This document shows positions 8,401 to 14,471 of a stretch of DNA of 38,745 nt, piece by piece. Source of the stretch: Variovorax sp. JS1663 (GTDB lineage: Bacteria > Pseudomonadota > Gammaproteobacteria > Burkholderiales > Burkholderiaceae_C); NCBI RefSeq assembly GCF_002157355.1, contig NZ_LYMK01000056.1, positions 1-38,745 of the forward strand, in the 5' to 3' direction. The notes beneath the pieces are model-generated. The model was not told the origin of the DNA. It did not search any database and worked only from the letters and a program-made list of their open reading frames with translations. The translations under genes and the position numbers were made by a program. Positions within the stretch are counted from its first letter, which is position 1. The number at the start of each line of letters is the position of its first letter.

Positions 8401-11209
8401 CGACAAGCGGCCCGACTTCGCGGGCCCCGCCACGATGGCCGATCTGGACGCGAGCACCGCCTTGCCGACCCAGGCCGACATCGACCAGACCCAGTACCTC
8501 GCCTCGGCCGGTTCGCCCGACGGCCACGCGGCGCGCGACGTGCCGCTGCGCCGCCGCTTCGTGCAGTGGGCCCGCGGCCAGGCGCCCAGCTTCATCGGCG
8601 CACCGGACTACGTCGGCGGCCGCTACGTGCTCGCGCGGGATGCCAACGCGCTCAACCAGGGCGCGCCCGATGCGCGCTTCCCGCTGCTCGACCGCCAGCA
8701 CGTCTACTCCAGCTTCGAGGCCGCGCGCGCGGCCGCCGCGGCCCATGCGCGCGACACCGGCAGCACGCAGGCCGGCGTCGTGCGCCTGATCGGGCCGAAG
8801 ACCGAGATGGCCGAGGTCGCGGCCAGCGGAAGCTTCCGCAACGACCAGGTGGACGGCATCGTCGCCGTGCAGCAAGACGGCTCGGTCAATCCCATCAGCA
8901 TCGCCAACCGCAACGCGGCGCACGCCCCGAAGCCCGGCGAGCAGTTCGTAGACCCGAACACGGTGAAGGAGGCCAACGACAAGGTCTACACCACGCGCGA
9001 CAAGGCCAAGCTCTTTGCCAAGTCGACGGCCTACATCGTGGGCACCGGCGCCGCCTTCTACGCGGTGGTGCGCTGGGGCGGCGGCGCGATGGGCTGGAGC
9101 ATGGCCGGCGCCGGCCTGGGCACCTACATCGGCGCGCGCAACGTGTTCCTGCGCACGGCCTTCGATGCCTTCCTCTACCGCGGCGGCGTCGCCGGCGCGC
9201 GGCAGACCGCCAAGATCCGCCTGCAGAAGCACCTGAACCCGAAGGACGACAACAGCTTCGCGCAGATCGAGAACATCGCCGACCCGGAGAAGCGGCAGGC
9301 CGCGCTGTTCCAGCTCAAGAGCCAGCTGGTGAGCTGGCATGCGGCGCGCCGCGGCATCGAGGGCCGCGCCGACTACCGCCAGGCACTGGAGACCCTGGCC
9401 ACCGACCCAGGCAACGCCGCCGCGCTGGCCACGCTGGAACGGGGCGCGGCCGAGCGCGCCGTGCGGCCGCTGATCGGCAAGCGCGGCTGGGCCAACCGCG
9501 TGCCGCCCGCGCTGCGGCAGCAGTACACGGCAGCGCTGGAGAAGCTCCAGACCGGCAAGGCCGATCCCGCCGACATGGCGCTGCTGATGACCGCGCCCGA
9601 GGTGGGCCGCGGCACCCAGTACGCCGGCGCCTGGCGCGGCCGCGTGCTGCGCAACGTGCCGGGTGCCGATCGCGCGCGCTACCGCGAGGCCGTGCAGACG
9701 ATGAGCACGCAGGCCGGCAACGTCAACGCCGCGCTGAAGACGCTGGAAGGCATACCGCTCGACACCGTGCAGCGCCACACCACCGGGGCGCGTGGCGCGC
9801 TGCGCGGCATCCCGAAGGCGGACCGGCAAGGCATCGAGATGGCGGCGGAGACCCTGCGCGCCAATCCCGCGGACCAGCGCTCGCAGGACGTGCTCGACGG
9901 CAGCCCGGGTGCGCTGACCTCGTTCAACTCGCCCCTGGGCAAGGCGCTGTTCGGCGCCCGGGTGCTGAGCTTCGGCCTGAGCCACTCGGCGGGCACGCGC
10001 CTGTACCTCAACCCGATCTTCGACGGCACCGCGCAGCAGTGGACCTGGAACATCACCACGCTCGACGGCACGCGCCAGTGGATCAGCAACGAGGGCAGCC
10101 TGCACTACGCCATCGGCAACGCCACCGGCCTGGGCGCCACCGTGGCCGGCCGCTACGCCAACATCCAGAAGGCGAAGCGCGGGCTGGACATCACCGAGCG
10201 CGGCGAGACCCCGCCGCCGGCGGGCAGCACGCCCGACCCGACCGCCGTCCCGCTGGGCAAGAACGGCAAGCCGGTGCCGGTGTACAAGGCGACCGACAAG
10301 AACGCGTGGTTCGTGCGCGTCCTCAAGGGCCTGGGCAACCCGGACGCGGTCAGGCACGCGGGCGTGGATGCGGACGGCAAGCCGATGGTGAAGCCTTCCT
10401 TCGTGCAGCGGCTGCCGCAGTATTCGTCATGGGGCGATTCGAGCGGCACCATCGGCATGACCATCGCCGATGCGCTGCAGGGCGTGATCTACCTCAAGGC
10501 CGGGCAGCCCGACCTGGCCGTGCCGCAACTGCTGAAGGTGCTGACCGACGTGGGGATCTTCCGCGGCACGCAGAAGGACTACCTCGACGAGTACGCCTCC
10601 AACCGCAAGATGGGCCCGCGGGTCTACCACTCGCGCGTGACCAACTACGTCAACGCACCGCTGGGCGATGCCAAGGTGACGCCCACCAAGGTGTCCGACG
10701 GCTGGATCCGCCGCGGCTGGCCGCCGCTGGTGCTGCTGGGCGTGGCGGTGGGTGGCCGCGTGCTGGCGGAAGAGTGGTCGATGCACGAGAAGAACAAGGC
10801 GCAGGCCGCGGGCATCACGCCGGGCGTTCGGACGCCGAGCGCACCGGCGCCGAGCCCGACGCCTGCACCGGGTGCAACGCCCACGCCCACGCCGACGGCC
10901 TCGACGCCCACACCTGCACCCACGCCGTCGCCGCCATCGAACCCGCCGCAGCAGCAGCCCGATCCGCAACCGCGGCCCGAGTACTGGATCGTCGACGGCC
11001 AGGTGCGCGAGCGCTCCAGCTTCAGCCGCATGGCGGAGGCCAAGGGCGAGCGCGACGGCATGGGCTACGACGAGGCGCTGGCGCAGCTGTTCAACCTCAA
11101 TCCGCAGTACCGGCGCTCGCTGATGGATGGCTACGTGGACCCGGTGCGGCTGGACGATCCGGACACGCTCAACAACGGGACGCGGATCCGGGTGGGCAGC
11201 CTGCCGTGA
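2474..11209 (+). CDS. Giant repeat-rich T3SS-linked protein, putative secreted effector or translocator
   Basis: 2,911 residues, of unknown function. The ATG at 2474 has AAGG upstream and lies 31 bp after sctU. Visible parts: a Ser/Thr/Ala start without a Sec signal; heptad coiled coil (about 23-78) and long charged helices to about 460; a beta-containing module at about 469-540 that recurs at about 780-882; a region at about 1140-1450 that I tentatively associate with DUF4781, ending in a hydrophobic hairpin (about 1336-1385); a Pro/Ala linker (about 1606-1796); a second duplicated module (about 1830-1896 and 2077-2153); a hydrophobic pair (about 2186-2225); four ~51-residue helical repeats (about 2290-2476); a third hydrophobic segment (about 2750-2770); a Pro/Thr/Ser linker; and a LysM-like end. 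Linkage to sctU suggests a T3SS substrate. Adhesin or structural roles remain possible. Confidence 0.85.
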   Translation: MVAPAGSTQLSGQAAIDNAAALRAAEEARRRAEEAARRAAEEARRAAEEARRIAEEARKKADQARKDAEAAEAKAAQSKNKTDQADAEKLRTQADKDETDALKKEATANLRDKEKTLADSKLDDVRQRRAENDPSEGTRAAQSEVDAAKKTVALYDAPPKTPAAERPANPQTQALLDKAEKAAKPVFDAQARGEEPKAEDKAAMNQAVDEWLAAAQHDMRDAAVQAQAQGQDPDKAVQAQVDKLNAAVDKGQVFDPGDMAKYVDQASGAVKSESPAMRQLRSEQYTVQKDGEKQVADGRQAAREADAAADKAEAYAKSFGDGPGGNDTIITARQNAKDEAARLRGLSNEANDRLDGLIRTYGGSAPDPKDPNKTQHFIGVANADYNVRVADLEVSEASKAYQAAQAGGDPKKIAAAQDALDLAIDARDIVHAVQGDAAAELERSDSAAELRDAKAAYDAEKAKQPQPYKVKHHGGFLQSDYETTELPEGYDWTFEVTPGSEMAKQVKEIDGKWYYVIDLSNGEQSKTEMNPVTARLWAAQKKADAANANADGAARKLEEVQNDLIGSGGQGPKIDPARFTGDTDKINKALTDANNTVATTRANLANPKPPPGVQGVGAPSATAEQMGVALQNQTDAQRNADALKAMQDLRQAQRDQAAGKDVDPKHLQDLKTKARDAQREADQARPAMTAEDEADITNNKLPAARKALKDQEAEVTRLTAPDSKATQAERDAAQNKYDQLDLDVRDYATRLELEHAQQARLGAPYAYAAATFVKPQLTMFSEKRNNGNHGDTVTTDIYPANYDPTWNIVPGKDGQVKAEGLPRGLKPEDVEVRYNPCGGGYTVTFKKNSDVMGRQSDLFTNYVVQKGTYKMNPATAELWNATNTDPKVGGGRLITAQAARDKVLDERKQMAGDAPPPADAPPIVGPDGKPVPTLNFSDDLGARKKAVDQKVIDANGKLDDAQRALDAGRGDKTQLTQARDDAKAERDIALAEQKAVDAVLLWQEANRNRQLFEANERAGRPNASYAKPPREHADEMHAKAETARNDWYTARNQHYKQVATRELDAAQKAHDDWKKAHPGQSDSGSDTWKALQAAQVKNGFADRVLAAGANEEAAAREYQYIAENLSPEQHGDPRALYKLFDKDPARMAQSIINSHFVQYGGDATEMENRTHLANVVAHALGWQPTTELDPDAPATNERLRRTQDLYGGLGKEQKEMRDKIVDQIVKDGGEHAKVTVLPVVYALDDDKGGIVKTAVFKVENKNDPKGKEVEFVDEQAWTYDSLDDYRANNSLPVEGVKLAMPSDGNFTLDDRGNVKLFTGDARTETGWETFRRKSHIDWVVGGVGLVAGVVLTVGSFGTLSAPGVMLAAGSLTLLAAGYGAVTSAQSLYKQGSHGQDTNPFTSTQARLDWLNLGLSVAAVPVVGASTRATVQAMRARNALQAALKEAGKEGGNAALAGRHFADFQRYSQSAQNWGQPASAMARPFAKLPVGVLKKVGPLDLGSAYAFEEGARYLHDNWNQLAPGERSSQFAMLAMNASGFASPVFAKGYLRVHNAMKPQVHEATQAGFTQPGRTTADAAEPDASNVIALDSRRGSGVNAFDEGQPDAGPDAALLPFREAPATPPRAAEPVPDNVTPLHPDGPPRVAAEAPADADLAPVIPLVLRRPSGDGPEPGAPGSAGSARGTAREPQQQQLALAAGGEDQVANAPFTRSPHRIAAVRQLNAQASAQNPGGGGSHGQGQPPVAPAKATPTTPGHAAAAGSGHPPVTPAAPAARPPAFTAAPGAPASVPEALARLTQEPGAGSSVRFAVSKLSPDDTVANGAGVKTKRNNSYATFAEASAAAAAMGGAWVHRVAPHDSAGALFKRGRATPDEIMGAVEVNAAGDLQPNAVANPRAAAWQPAAPAPVSTPAAAAVRPTAPTATAPAATTPVAAKPQATPAAKPATHATPQHQSGQSTSVAYNGPNIDKLLEGTPTFTDKRPDFAGPATMADLDASTALPTQADIDQTQYLASAGSPDGHAARDVPLRRRFVQWARGQAPSFIGAPDYVGGRYVLARDANALNQGAPDARFPLLDRQHVYSSFEAARAAAAAHARDTGSTQAGVVRLIGPKTEMAEVAASGSFRNDQVDGIVAVQQDGSVNPISIANRNAAHAPKPGEQFVDPNTVKEANDKVYTTRDKAKLFAKSTAYIVGTGAAFYAVVRWGGGAMGWSMAGAGLGTYIGARNVFLRTAFDAFLYRGGVAGARQTAKIRLQKHLNPKDDNSFAQIENIADPEKRQAALFQLKSQLVSWHAARRGIEGRADYRQALETLATDPGNAAALATLERGAAERAVRPLIGKRGWANRVPPALRQQYTAALEKLQTGKADPADMALLMTAPEVGRGTQYAGAWRGRVLRNVPGADRARYREAVQTMSTQAGNVNAALKTLEGIPLDTVQRHTTGARGALRGIPKADRQGIEMAAETLRANPADQRSQDVLDGSPGALTSFNSPLGKALFGARVLSFGLSHSAGTRLYLNPIFDGTAQQWTWNITTLDGTRQWISNEGSLHYAIGNATGLGATVAGRYANIQKAKRGLDITERGETPPPAGSTPDPTAVPLGKNGKPVPVYKATDKNAWFVRVLKGLGNPDAVRHAGVDADGKPMVKPSFVQRLPQYSSWGDSSGTIGMTIADALQGVIYLKAGQPDLAVPQLLKVLTDVGIFRGTQKDYLDEYASNRKMGPRVYHSRVTNYVNAPLGDAKVTPTKVSDGWIRRGWPPLVLLGVAVGGRVLAEEWSMHEKNKAQAAGITPGVRTPSAPAPSPTPAPGATPTPTPTASTPTPAPTPSPPSNPPQQQPDPQPRPEYWIVDGQVRERSSFSRMAEAKGERDGMGYDEALAQLFNLNPQYRRSLMDGYVDPVRLDDPDTLNNGTRIRVGSLP
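2540..2707 (+). repeat. 21-bp tandem repeat encoding RAAEEAR heptads
   Basis: About eight consecutive 21-bp units, each translating to a variant of RAAEEAR or RIAEEAR and then drifting to KKADQAR and KDAEAAE. The first five are the most alike. The unit is exactly one heptad, so changes in copy number would lengthen or shorten a coiled coil without breaking the frame. It forms residues 23-78 of the giant protein. Confidence 0.75.
9320..9905 (+). repeat. Four ~51-residue helical repeats in the giant protein
   Basis: Four degenerate units can be lined up by eye on an aromatic or aliphatic anchor at residues 2301 (ADYRQALETL), 2351 (QQYTAALEKL), 2403 (ARYREAVQTM) and 2454 (QGIEMAAETL). Spacings are 50, 52 and 51 residues. 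Each unit continues with a short turn containing Asp/Asn-Pro or Gly-Asn and a second helix such as AALATLE, DMALLMT, AALKTLE or RSQDVLD. The pattern suggests a helix-turn-helix solenoid. I do not recognise it as a named repeat family. Confidence 0.6.
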
Positions 11210-11212
11210 CGC

Positions 11213-11707
11213 CTGGCGGCTCGTAGGCGCGAATCGGCGGCAGCGTGCCGTCGTAGCGCTCGCGTACCACGCGCCGGTGGGCAACTGCACCACGTCCTCG
11301 CGCATCCCGGCGCACAGGTGGGCGCTGGCCAGGCAGGCGCCGATCTCGTTGAACAGCCGGACGCGACTTCGGCGCGCACAGCCAGGCCGCCAAGCGCCGC
11401 GGCCGCGAGGTCTGCACCCTGCATCCGTCGGCCGCCGCCGCGCGCGGCATCCGGGAGGGCGACATCGAATCGGGTCGGGGCCCGGTCCGCGCGCCAGCCA
11501 GCCCCTGCGCACCATTGGCGTGGTGACGCGCACCCGGTGGCGCAGGGCGTCGGGGAAGTTGTCGATCAGCGGATTCGGATCCGGGTCGTGCGGGTCCGCC
11601 TTCACCGACAGTGCGTGCCCGTCCCAGGCACGCCACCGGCCATGGTCTCGAAAGAGGCGCTCACACGCTGGAACGGTCCGGTTGCCGGCGGCTGATGGAT
11701 GCAAGCT
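11213..11707 (-). pseudogene. Scrambled remnant of a BisC/TorA-type molybdopterin oxidoreductase
   Basis: Reading the minus strand from about 11707, an N-terminal piece is recognisable (DPHDPDPNPLIDNFPDALRH, then TPMVRRGWLARGPGPD), typical of the start of biotin-sulfoxide/TMAO reductases. The next recognisable family piece (SQAAKRRGREVCTLHPSAAA, then ARGIREGDI) lies on the plus strand at 11363-11466. The piece that should follow it (VRLFNEIGACLA to VVQLPTGAWY) is on the minus strand again, at about 11265-11362. The family's last motif, ERYDGTLPPIRAYEPP, follows at 11214-11261 in a shifted frame. The catalytic centre of several hundred residues is gone, about 40 residues are missing before the tail, and one block is flipped. 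The end touches the stop of the giant gene. Confidence 0.75.
11363..11466 (+). other. Inverted block inside the bisC-like pseudogene
   Basis: This block reads DFGAHSQAAKRRGREVC and on to ARGIREGDI on the plus strand, while its flanks read on the minus strand. Turning it around joins GDI exactly to VRLFNEIGACLA, the normal order in BisC-like proteins. This fixes the left breakpoint near 11362/11363 and the right one near 11466/11467. GGCGCGC near 11371 and GCGCGCC near 11489 are a possible short inverted repeat, but such words are common at this GC content. Confidence 0.6.
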
Positions 11708-11709
11708 CA

Positions 11710-12939
11710 TCAGGAGCGTCGCACCAGCCGCACCACCAGCCCAGCCGCCGCCGATCCTGCCGCGAGCAGGACGACCCCCATCCATCCCCATTGCGCGAAC
11801 AGCAACGCGCCGAGTGCGGAGCCGGTGGCCATGCCGATGAACATGCCGGTGAAGAGCACCGCGTTGAGGCGGCTGCGCGCGCCGGGCTCGATGCCGTACA
11901 CGAGGGTCTGGTGCGCGATCAGCGTGCCCTGGAAGCCAAGATCGAAGCCGATCGCGCCGACCACCAGCAGGCCCAGTTGCGCCTGCGTGTCCAGCAGCGG
12001 GGCCAGCGCCATTGCGGAGAAGGAGACGAGCACGACGGCCGCGCCGAGGCGCGTGACCAGCTTCGGGCCATGGCGGTCAGCCAGGCGGCCGGCCAGAGGC
12101 GCCGCGAGCGCACCGGCCGCACCTGCGAGGCCGAAGGCACCGGCCGCACCGCTGCCCAGGTGGAAGGGCGCGCCATGCAGCAGCACCGCGAGCGTGGACC
12201 AGAAGGCGCTGAAGCCGATCGACAGCAGCCCCTGCGAGAGCGTGGCTCGGCGCAGCGCTCCGTGCCGGAGCCAGAGCGTCGCGAGCGACGCGAGCAGCGC
12301 GACGTAGCGCAGGTGCGTGGTCGGCCGAAAGCGCGGCAGCCCGCGCCATGCAACGGCGCCGATCAGCGCGATGCCTGCGGCGGCGAGCACGAACATCGCG
12401 CGCCAGCCGAACTGCTCGGCGACGAATCCGCTCAGCACGCGTGACAGAAGGATGCCGAGCAGCAGGCCGGTCATGACCGTGCCGACCACCTTGCCGCGAT
12501 GGGCTTCGGGTGCGAGCGTGGCCGCGGCCGGCACGACGTCCTGTGCCATCGTCGCGGCCAGGCCGATCGCCAGGCTGGCCGCGAGCAGGAGGCCGATGCC
12601 GGGCGCCGCGCCGGCCACCAGCAGCGCCGCGCAGAGCACGGCCGCCTTGATCAGGATGATCCGGCGCCGGTCGAAGCGGTCGCCCAGCGGTGCCAGCAGC
12701 AGGATGCCGAGCGCGTAGCCCAGTTGCGTGAGCGTGGGCACGAGGCCGACCGCCGCCGGCGAGGCGCCGATGTCGCCGGCCAGCACCCCCAGCATCGGCT
12801 GGCTGTAGTAGAGCGATGCGACGCCGAGTCCGGCGCTCGCGGCGAGCAGCAGCACCAGCGAGCCAGGCAGGCGCTCTCGGACTGCCGAGGGCGCCACGGA
12901 CGAGGCGCATCCAGCATGCGCTGATTGAATGGACGACAT
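11710..12939 (-). CDS. MFS transporter (DHA-type exporter)
   Basis: 409 residues with twelve hydrophobic segments and the MFS loop 2-3 signature (APLGDRFDRRRIIL). The N-terminus SLYYSQPMLGVLAGDIGASP is typical of proton-driven exporters often annotated as AraJ- or YfhI-like. The ATG at 12939 is chosen because the longer frame would run into the divergent regulator's control region and encodes no plausible membrane start. It is transcribed away from the LysR gene at 13038, a common arrangement in which the LysR protein controls the exporter. The substrate cannot be read from sequence. It abuts the bisC-like pseudogene with only a few bases between. Confidence 0.85.
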   Translation of the reverse strand: MSSIQSAHAGCASSVAPSAVRERLPGSLVLLLAASAGLGVASLYYSQPMLGVLAGDIGASPAAVGLVPTLTQLGYALGILLLAPLGDRFDRRRIILIKAAVLCAALLVAGAAPGIGLLLAASLAIGLAATMAQDVVPAAATLAPEAHRGKVVGTVMTGLLLGILLSRVLSGFVAEQFGWRAMFVLAAAGIALIGAVAWRGLPRFRPTTHLRYVALLASLATLWLRHGALRRATLSQGLLSIGFSAFWSTLAVLLHGAPFHLGSGAAGAFGLAGAAGALAAPLAGRLADRHGPKLVTRLGAAVVLVSFSAMALAPLLDTQAQLGLLVVGAIGFDLGFQGTLIAHQTLVYGIEPGARSRLNAVLFTGMFIGMATGSALGALLFAQWGWMGVVLLAAGSAAAGLVVRLVRRS

Positions 12940-13037
12940 AGTATTTACCCTGAGTTCTAACAAGAGGGCGCCAGTGTGCTCTCGGGGAGAGCTCAGTGGT
13001 AGTGGCGAGGTGCGCACTACGGCTATACGATCAGCGT
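12940..13037. promoter_or_regulatory. Divergent control region of the MFS/LysR pair
   Basis: A 98-bp spacer between divergent start codons. It contains a perfect palindrome with arms GCTCTC (12978-12983) and GAGAGC (12987-12992), a candidate LysR operator. TATACG at 13024-13029 resembles a -10 box only 8 bp before the lysR ATG, which would give a leaderless or nearly leaderless transcript. No clear -35 box is seen for either gene. Confidence 0.4.
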
Positions 13038-13970
13038 ATGAAAGAGTCCTCGACCTCGTCGCCCCCGCCATCCGACCGGATCGAGCTGATGAACACCTTC
13101 GTCCAGATCGTCGAGGCCGGCAGCCTGTCGGCCGCGGCGACGCAGATGCGCACCACGCAGCCCACGGTCAGCCGCCGGCTGCAGGCGCTCGAGAAGCAGC
13201 TCGGCGTGCGGCTGCTGCGGCGCTCCACGCACGCGCTGAAGCTCACCGAGGACGGCGAGCGCTGCTTCTCGCGCGCCAAGGACCTGCTCGCGGACTGGCA
13301 GGCCTTCGAGGCCGAGCTGCGCGGCGACGGCGAGCCCGAGGGCACGCTGCGGGTCATGGTGCCGCACGCCTTCGGCCAGGAACTGCTGGTGAAGCCGCTG
13401 GCCGACTACGTGCGCCGCTACCCGCGCGTGAGCGTCGACTGGCTACTGAACGACCGGCAGCCCGACTTCATCGGCGATGGCGTGGACTGCGCGATCCACG
13501 TGGGGGAGGTCAGCGACCCCGGCGTGGTCGCGATCAAGCTTGCCGAGGTGCCGCGCATCGTGGTGGCCGCGCCGTCGGTGCTGCCCGCAGGCAAGCCGCG
13601 GCCGCGCCATGCCTCCGAGCTCGGGAGCCTGCCGTGGCTCGCGCTGCGCACCTACTACCGCACCGAGCTGACGCTGACGCGTACCCGCGACGGCGAGCAG
13701 TGCCGCATCCCCATGCGGCCGCGCGTCAGCACCGACAGCCTGTATGCACTCAAGAGCGCGGCCGTCATGGGCCTGGGCGCCTGCGTGGGCTCGACCTGGC
13801 TGCTCGGCGAAGAGATCGCCGCGGGCCGGCTCGTCCAGCTCACGTCCGACTGGCAGGCGGCGCCGCTGCCCTGCTACCTGATCTATCCCTACGCGCGCCT
13901 GCATCCGCCGAAGCTGCGGCGCTTCGTCGAGACGGTGCGCGGCGGCTGGGGCGACGGCGCGACGGCCTGA
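13038..13970 (+). CDS. LysR-family transcriptional regulator
   Basis: 310 residues. The N-terminal winged helix-turn-helix is clear (FVQIVEAGSLSAAATQM then TTQPTVSRRLQALEKQLGVR, about residues 22-64), followed by the two-lobe co-inducer domain. That domain has the AIHVGEVSDPGVVAIKL stretch seen in the CrgA/PtxR-like branch that often controls efflux or small-molecule detoxification genes. The ATG at 13038 gives a short Ser/Pro-rich lead before the DNA-binding domain; an ATG at 13089 would also work. It is divergent from the MFS exporter and probably regulates it and itself. A hairpin that could end its transcript follows the stop. Confidence 0.9.
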   Translation: MKESSTSSPPPSDRIELMNTFVQIVEAGSLSAAATQMRTTQPTVSRRLQALEKQLGVRLLRRSTHALKLTEDGERCFSRAKDLLADWQAFEAELRGDGEPEGTLRVMVPHAFGQELLVKPLADYVRRYPRVSVDWLLNDRQPDFIGDGVDCAIHVGEVSDPGVVAIKLAEVPRIVVAAPSVLPAGKPRPRHASELGSLPWLALRTYYRTELTLTRTRDGEQCRIPMRPRVSTDSLYALKSAAVMGLGACVGSTWLLGEEIAAGRLVQLTSDWQAAPLPCYLIYPYARLHPPKLRRFVETVRGGWGDGATA

Positions 13971-13973
13971 AAG

Positions 13974-14009
13974 CGATCCCTGCGCGAGCTGCCGGCGGAC
14001 AAGGGATCG
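13974..14009 (+). terminator. Possible terminator after lysR
   Basis: Perfect 8-bp arms CGATCCCT (13974-13981) and AGGGATCG (14002-14009) enclose a GC-rich 20-nt loop, starting 3 bp after the lysR stop. No T-run follows directly, so intrinsic termination is uncertain. Confidence 0.4.
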
Positions 14010-14062
14010 GCACGATACCCACGGGCCGCATCCTGGTGCAGACTGCATTTTTGTGAGTCGGA

Positions 14063-14079
14063 CCCAAGAGGATCTTGGG
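14063..14079. terminator. Small hairpin before the DUF962 gene
   Basis: Arms CCCAAG (14063-14068) and CTTGGG (14074-14079) with an AGGAT loop. It could be a second part of the lysR terminator or a 5' leader structure of the next gene. A T5 run lies upstream at about 14048, not downstream. Confidence 0.25.
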
Positions 14080-14117
14080 GCCCAGGACGCCAGGTGCATG
14101 GCGCAAAGGAGCGAGAC

Positions 14118-14459
14118 ATGACGATGACCACCACCACCCCTGCCGCGGCCACCGACCCGAAGTCGTTCAGGAGCTTCGCCGAGTTCTACCCGTACTACCT
14201 CGGCGAGCACAGCAACCCGACCTGCCGCCGCCTGCACTTCGTCGGCTCGACGCTTGCCCTGGTCTGCCTGGCGATGCTGGTGGCGACCGGGCGGCCGCAG
14301 TACCTGCTGTACGGGCTGCTGTGCGGCTACGGCTTCGCCTGGGTCGGCCACTTCGCGTTCGAGAAGAACCGGCCGGCCAGCTTCAAGCGGCCGCTGTACA
14401 GCTTCATGGGCGACTGGGCGATGTACCGCGACATCTGGACCCGGCGCATTCCTTGGTGA
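14118..14459 (+). CDS. Mpo1-like (DUF962) membrane protein
   Basis: 113 residues with two or three hydrophobic segments. Landmarks of the DUF962/Mpo1 family are present: FYPYYLGEHSNPTCRRLHFV near the N-terminus, GHFAFEKNRPASF in the second half, and a Tyr/Trp-rich end. In yeast, Mpo1 is an iron-dependent dioxygenase in fatty acid alpha-oxidation, and the conserved His residues seen here (EHSNP, RRLHFVG, VGHF) are the likely metal ligands. The bacterial role is not established. The ATG at 14118 is preferred over 14094 because AAGGAG lies at good spacing before it. It ends 12 bp from the convergent fic gene. Confidence 0.85.
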   Translation: MTMTTTTPAAATDPKSFRSFAEFYPYYLGEHSNPTCRRLHFVGSTLALVCLAMLVATGRPQYLLYGLLCGYGFAWVGHFAFEKNRPASFKRPLYSFMGDWAMYRDIWTRRIPW

Positions 14460-14471
14460 ACATGGCGCCGG

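Noticed and set aside
3509..10357. A 2,282-codon open frame on the minus strand opposite the giant gene
   Set aside because: Its translation is an Arg/Ala/Gly/Val/Leu-rich mixture without any domain; it is the antisense shadow produced by extreme GC at third codon positions of the real plus-strand gene.
2474..11209. Giant gene as a phage tail tape-measure protein
   Set aside because: No phage structural, lysis or integrase genes lie nearby, and it directly follows sctO-sctT-sctU. Long helices alone do not support a phage origin.
11611..12924. Plus-strand open frames opposite the first MFS gene
   Set aside because: Composition is Arg/Gln/Glu/His/Ala-rich shadow sequence, while the minus strand encodes a complete twelve-helix transporter.
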